Assembly (NCBI RefSeq): GCF_907165045.1
Contig: NZ_CAJRAU010000001.1
Span: 248,001-312,000 of the forward strand
Source: Dyadobacter linearis
GTDB lineage: Bacteria; Bacteroidota; Bacteroidia; Cytophagales; Spirosomataceae
Length of the DNA stretch: 64,000 bases
Reading direction: 5' to 3'
A model generated the notes under the pieces. It ran no database searches. It had not been told where the DNA came from and worked only from the letters and a program-made list of their open reading frames with translations. Shown here in pieces: positions 63,373 through 64,000 of the stretch. The position numbers were made by a program, and so were the translations under genes. Position 1 is the first letter of the stretch; each line of letters opens with the position of its first letter.

Positions 63373-64000
63373 TCAATATCCAGGATTTTGTTGCAGGTCC
63401 CCGATCAGTATCTCCCGGTTTGGAATGGGGAAAAGCAGTTTTTGTTCTGTGATCTGGTAGCTGTTAGCGGGAATGTAAGATTCCCCGGCATGCGCCTTTT
63501 TAATATACTCCCCATTCTTTGTCATCACTTCAATCGCCCTTCCGGTGCGCACGAGATCGAGCCAGCGCTTGTTCTCGAATGCAAATTCGACCCGGCGTTC
63601 GTGCAGGATGATATCACGTAGCTGCGCCTGGTTTGTATTTGCGGAGGCGGCGAGTCCCGCACGTTGCCTTACCATGTTCAGATATTTGAGCGCGTCTGCG
63701 GATTTCCCCTGCTCATTCAGCGCCTCGGCCATCGAAAGCAGCGCGTCGGAATATCGGTAGATCGGGAAGTTATCGTCGGTATTTTGTTCCAGACTGTGGG
63801 CATGCAGGTATTTTTTGATGAAAGGATAAGCGCGTTTTCCCGCCGGCACTTTATATCCCACCGGACTTTTGATTGCCTCTATCACCATATCCCCCACTAC
63901 ACCGGTACCTTCGGCAATAGCAATGGAGGCAGTAAGTCTCTTATCGCCAGGCTCGTACGTTTCAATCATCTCATAAGTTGGCACATTCCAGCCGCCACCC
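63373..64000 (-). CDS. SusD/RagB-family protein (C-terminal part, runs off window)
   Basis: The last ~208 residues of a SusD-like protein; the beginning lies beyond base 64000. It shows GGGWNVPTYEMIETYEPGDKRL, the helical ALLSMAEALNEQGKSADALKYLNMVRQRAGL region in pieces, FAFENKRWLDLVRTGRAIEV and the family-typical end LQQNPGY. The stop is followed at once by the DUF1553 gene. A SusC gene is expected just outside the window. Confidence 0.9.
   Translation of the reverse strand, partial: GGGWNVPTYEMIETYEPGDKRLTASIAIAEGTGVVGDMVIEAIKSPVGYKVPAGKRAYPFIKKYLHAHSLEQNTDDNFPIYRYSDALLSMAEALNEQGKSADALKYLNMVRQRAGLAASANTNQAQLRDIILHERRVEFAFENKRWLDLVRTGRAIEVMTKNGEYIKKAHAGESYIPANSYQITEQKLLFPIPNREILIGDLQQNPGY

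Overview
This window looks like a chromosome segment of a Bacteroidota member, most likely a Cytophagales bacterium of the Dyadobacter/Spirosoma type. The signs are two SusC/SusD pairs plus a third SusD fragment, an ECF sigma/FecR regulatory cassette, a giant subtilase with a type IX secretion C-terminal sorting domain, near-absence of Shine-Dalgarno sequences, and several upstream matches to the Bacteroidota -7 element TAnnTTTG. The genus is an inference. No rRNA, tRNA, CRISPR array or transposase gene was seen.

Layout. 1-2640 (minus): N-terminal part of a nitronate monooxygenase-like gene and a class A penicillin-binding protein. 2760-8126: a secreted multidomain subtilase. 8307-15309: ECF sigma, FecR anti-sigma, SusC and SusD, closed by a strong terminator; no degradative enzyme lies beside them. 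15384-17117 (minus): DHFR/RibD-like reductase, SnoaL-like protein, Crp/Fnr regulator. 17274-21632: LuxR-type response regulator and a subtilase-VWA fusion. 21729-26193: CaCA-family cation/proton antiporter, then a PAS histidine kinase with a degenerate receiver domain followed by a stand-alone response regulator. 26234-31129 (minus): PNPOx-like protein, glyceraldehyde-3-phosphate dehydrogenase, AraC regulator, an amylase C-terminal-domain-like protein, transaldolase and two small unknowns. 31204-35419: an unknown protein, acetate/succinate CoA-transferase, carboxylesterase, then a repeat-rich intergenic region.

35734-47139 is an L-fucoside utilisation locus: GH95-type alpha-L-fucosidase, SusD, SusC, AraC regulator, FucP-type symporter, SDR dehydrogenase and L-fuconate dehydratase. 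Fucosides would bind and cross the outer membrane through SusCD, be cut by the fucosidase, enter the cytoplasm by FucP and be broken down by the oxidative, non-phosphorylating pathway.

Directly upstream and on the same strand (47203-52497) are three genes of the planctomycete-cytochrome type: DUF1549/DUF1553 di-haem protein, Tat-exported DUF1501 protein, and a membrane DUF2231/cytochrome c/LRR protein. A second copy of the first two (59529-63352) follows a SusD gene with 4-nt overlaps. This twice-occurring link between SusD/sugar genes and an uncharacterised cytochrome plus DUF1501 module is the most interesting observation. Between the copies lie a TolC/HlyD/ABC-membrane-domain exporter operon that lacks an ATPase domain (52682-56515) and a large FtsX-type permease (57093-59510).
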